The notes beneath the pieces are model-generated. The model saw nothing but the letters and a program-made list of their open reading frames with translations. It searched no databases and was not told where the DNA came from. From Marsupella aquatica (lineage: Eukaryota; Marchantiophyta): 64,000 bases of DNA. The translations under genes and the position numbers were made by a program. Location: the NCBI GenBank assembly GCA_973895155.1, contig OZ316899.1:11222001-11286000 (forward strand), given 5' to 3'. This document shows, piece by piece, positions 62,831-64,000 of the stretch (positions are counted from its first letter, which is position 1; each line of letters begins with the position of its first letter).

Positions 62831-63205
62831 TTTCATCCTGGTGATTATGTTTATTTGCAGCAGACAGCACCCACGACACTTGATGTGACCGCAGGCCGGA
62901 CAATCTTACGTGTGCGTGAAGTGTTGCCTTCTGGTGTCCTGATGTTGGAGGGACGCGATGGTATGGTTTGGAAGGATCATGTGCGCAACTGTGCACCATG
63001 TCACCTTCCCAACATTGATGGTACAGTAGATCCAAGCTTGGCACATGTTCGTGCTGGCTTGAAATGTATGTTGTGTGGAGCTGCTCAGGGAGCAGCTACT
63101 ATGTTGATTTGTGATAAGTGTTCTAGAGGATGGCACATGTCATGTTTGACACCTCCATTGCAGGTGATTCCTAGTGGATCATGGTTGTGTCCTCAGTGTC
63201 GGTGA
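62831..63205 (+). CDS. Integrase C-terminal end with PHD zinc finger
   Basis: Same frame as the preceding integrase segment. Numbering is from Met 62855. An SH3-like barrel stretch precedes it (FHPGDYVYLQQ; ILRVREVLPSGVLMLEGRDG). It is followed by HVRNCAPCHLPNIDG and then a complete C4HC3 PHD finger at 71-115: ligands C71, C74, C86, C89, H94, C97, C112, C115, with core CDKCSRGWHMSCLTPPLQ. The protein ends one residue later. PHD fingers commonly read the methylation state of histone H3 tails. At this position, where chromoviruses have a chromodomain, it could guide integration to certain chromatin. That role is an inference. Confidence 0.88.
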   Translation, partial: FHPGDYVYLQQTAPTTLDVTAGRTILRVREVLPSGVLMLEGRDGMVWKDHVRNCAPCHLPNIDGTVDPSLAHVRAGLKCMLCGAAQGAATMLICDKCSRGWHMSCLTPPLQVIPSGSWLCPQCR

Positions 63206-64000
63206 AGCCGCCTAGTTATCATTTGTGTTCTCTTGGCAGATATGGATTTCAGGTAGGTGATCGATGGGGCTCACTTGCACCCGGCCTCCTGATCTTCACA
63301 CCTAAAAAGGTGTATATCAACCTTGTAGAACTCATGGCTAGCTAGAGTTAGGGGACCTTACTCCCAGCTAGGGGGGCGATTGTGGGTTTTGGACATGTGT
63401 GGACATGAGTTCCACTTGTATTTCATTCTCTTGTGTTTGTGATGTGGCAGTGTGACTATGTCTAGATGTATGTGACAAGCGATGTATGTTGTGTAGCGAT
63501 GTGTATGCGCACGACACTAGCCTTGTTGTATGTGGACAGTACGGTCGCCTCCAGTGGTGGACCTTGCCACCCAGCGCCCTCACCAATCCTACCACTTGCG
63601 CCTAAGTGCCCCTGGTGCCCAAACGCCTCCACAGAATACCTCGAGCAAGCACCCTAGTGCCCCTTGCACCGCCAGCGGCTCCTCCCATACAAAGCCGCAC
63701 TTGCTCACCTACACGATTGCTACTCAACGGTCCTCACTGTCTGCACAAGCAACCAAGCACCTCGGTAAGTAACCCCTCAGGATCTAGAACTTGCCAAGTC
63801 TAGCATCCTAACTCAAGCTCAACAGACGTTGGTAAATAGGTCAGTGATAGGTCCTCCCGATGCCATAAGCTAGAAACCAGAACCCACGCCCACTGTACGT
63901 CTAGGACAGCTCCTTCCTTGGGTGCGGCCCGGGTTCCCCCTTGTACCTATCCATCACCAACTGACCTCCCTGACCTCAGGACATGCTCATGGCCCAATTA
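63206..64000. other. 3' region of the methyltransferase element, possibly including the start of its 3' LTR
   Basis: No coding region supported. A purine-rich AGCTAGGGGGGCGAT (63366-63380) is followed by TGTGGGTTTTGG, which would be a natural polypurine tract and LTR start. The 619 bases after it show no match to the candidate 5' LTR by eye. The open frames at 63466-63803 are in C-rich sequence without motifs. Confidence 0.4.

Larger units (their letters stand above)
54673..64000 (+). mobile_element. Ty3/gypsy retrotransposon carrying a DNA methyltransferase and a PHD finger (3' end outside window)
   Basis: Order: candidate 5' LTR, Gag with zinc knuckles, aspartic protease, C5-cytosine methyltransferase, RT, RNase H, integrase, PHD finger. 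The coding region is split by at least seven in-frame stops and several frameshifts, but the methyltransferase itself is uninterrupted. The 3' LTR is not certain: a polypurine-like AGCTAGGGGGGCGAT at 63366-63380 is followed by TGTGGG, which does not match the start of the candidate 5' LTR. So either end may be mis-set. Cytosine methyltransferases captured by retrotransposons have been described in charophyte algae, dinoflagellates and some animals (from memory). Confidence 0.85.

Noticed and set aside
63381-64000. Start of a 3' LTR at TGTGGGTTTTGG
   Set aside because: The junction looks natural, but the sequence does not match the candidate 5' LTR, so it is reported only as an open question and not annotated as an LTR.

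Overview
The window looks like nuclear DNA of a land plant. It is packed with nested transposable elements: Ty3/gypsy, Ty1/copia and CACTA. Coding regions carry GT-AG introns, and a broken translation elongation factor 1-alpha copy ends in a plant-like C-terminus. A non-seed plant (fern, lycophyte or bryophyte) is my guess from the mixture of element lineages; the sequence does not prove it. I found no intact ordinary host gene, rRNA, tRNA or CRISPR array.

Layout. 1-838: 5' end of a minus-strand copia element, inserted into a large CACTA transposon that fills 839-9531; its left end is outside the window and its right end is the terminal CACTA at 9531. The CACTA element carries a minus-strand coiled-coil gene, an intact SET-domain (histone methyltransferase-like) gene at 3432-4621, and a TNP2 transposase gene broken by two frameshifts and a lost splice donor. 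9532-10130: host DNA with an exon-like fragment. 10131-23091: decayed Ty3/gypsy element (element 1, target duplication TCTAC). 23409-36928: a second, much better preserved member of the same family (element 2, target duplication ATTTC, LTRs about 1% different). 36934-42544: host DNA with the EF1A pseudogene. 42545-47975: minus-strand copia element with apparently identical 192-bp LTRs and target duplication GATAC. 49058-50621: non-autonomous CACTA element with 24-bp inverted subterminal repeats and target duplication AGA. 51145-53110: solo LTR of the element 1/2 family. About 54673 to the window end: a gypsy element whose pol region holds a complete C5-cytosine DNA methyltransferase domain between protease and reverse transcriptase, and a PHD finger after the integrase.

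Main biology. Two unrelated mobile elements here carry chromatin-modifying or chromatin-reading domains: SET in the CACTA element, DNA methyltransferase plus PHD finger in the gypsy element. Both enzyme reading frames are open while the mobility genes around them are broken. The element 1/2 family has two conserved open reading frames inside its LTRs; one is exactly 106 codons long in every LTR copy where it can be measured. It also has a single-frame polyprotein of about 2,850 codons, with roughly 1,150 codons after the integrase. Nearly all premature stops in the window can be explained by C-to-T (or G-to-A) changes, mostly CAG to TAG and CGA to TGA, as expected for DNA methylated in CHG and CG contexts.
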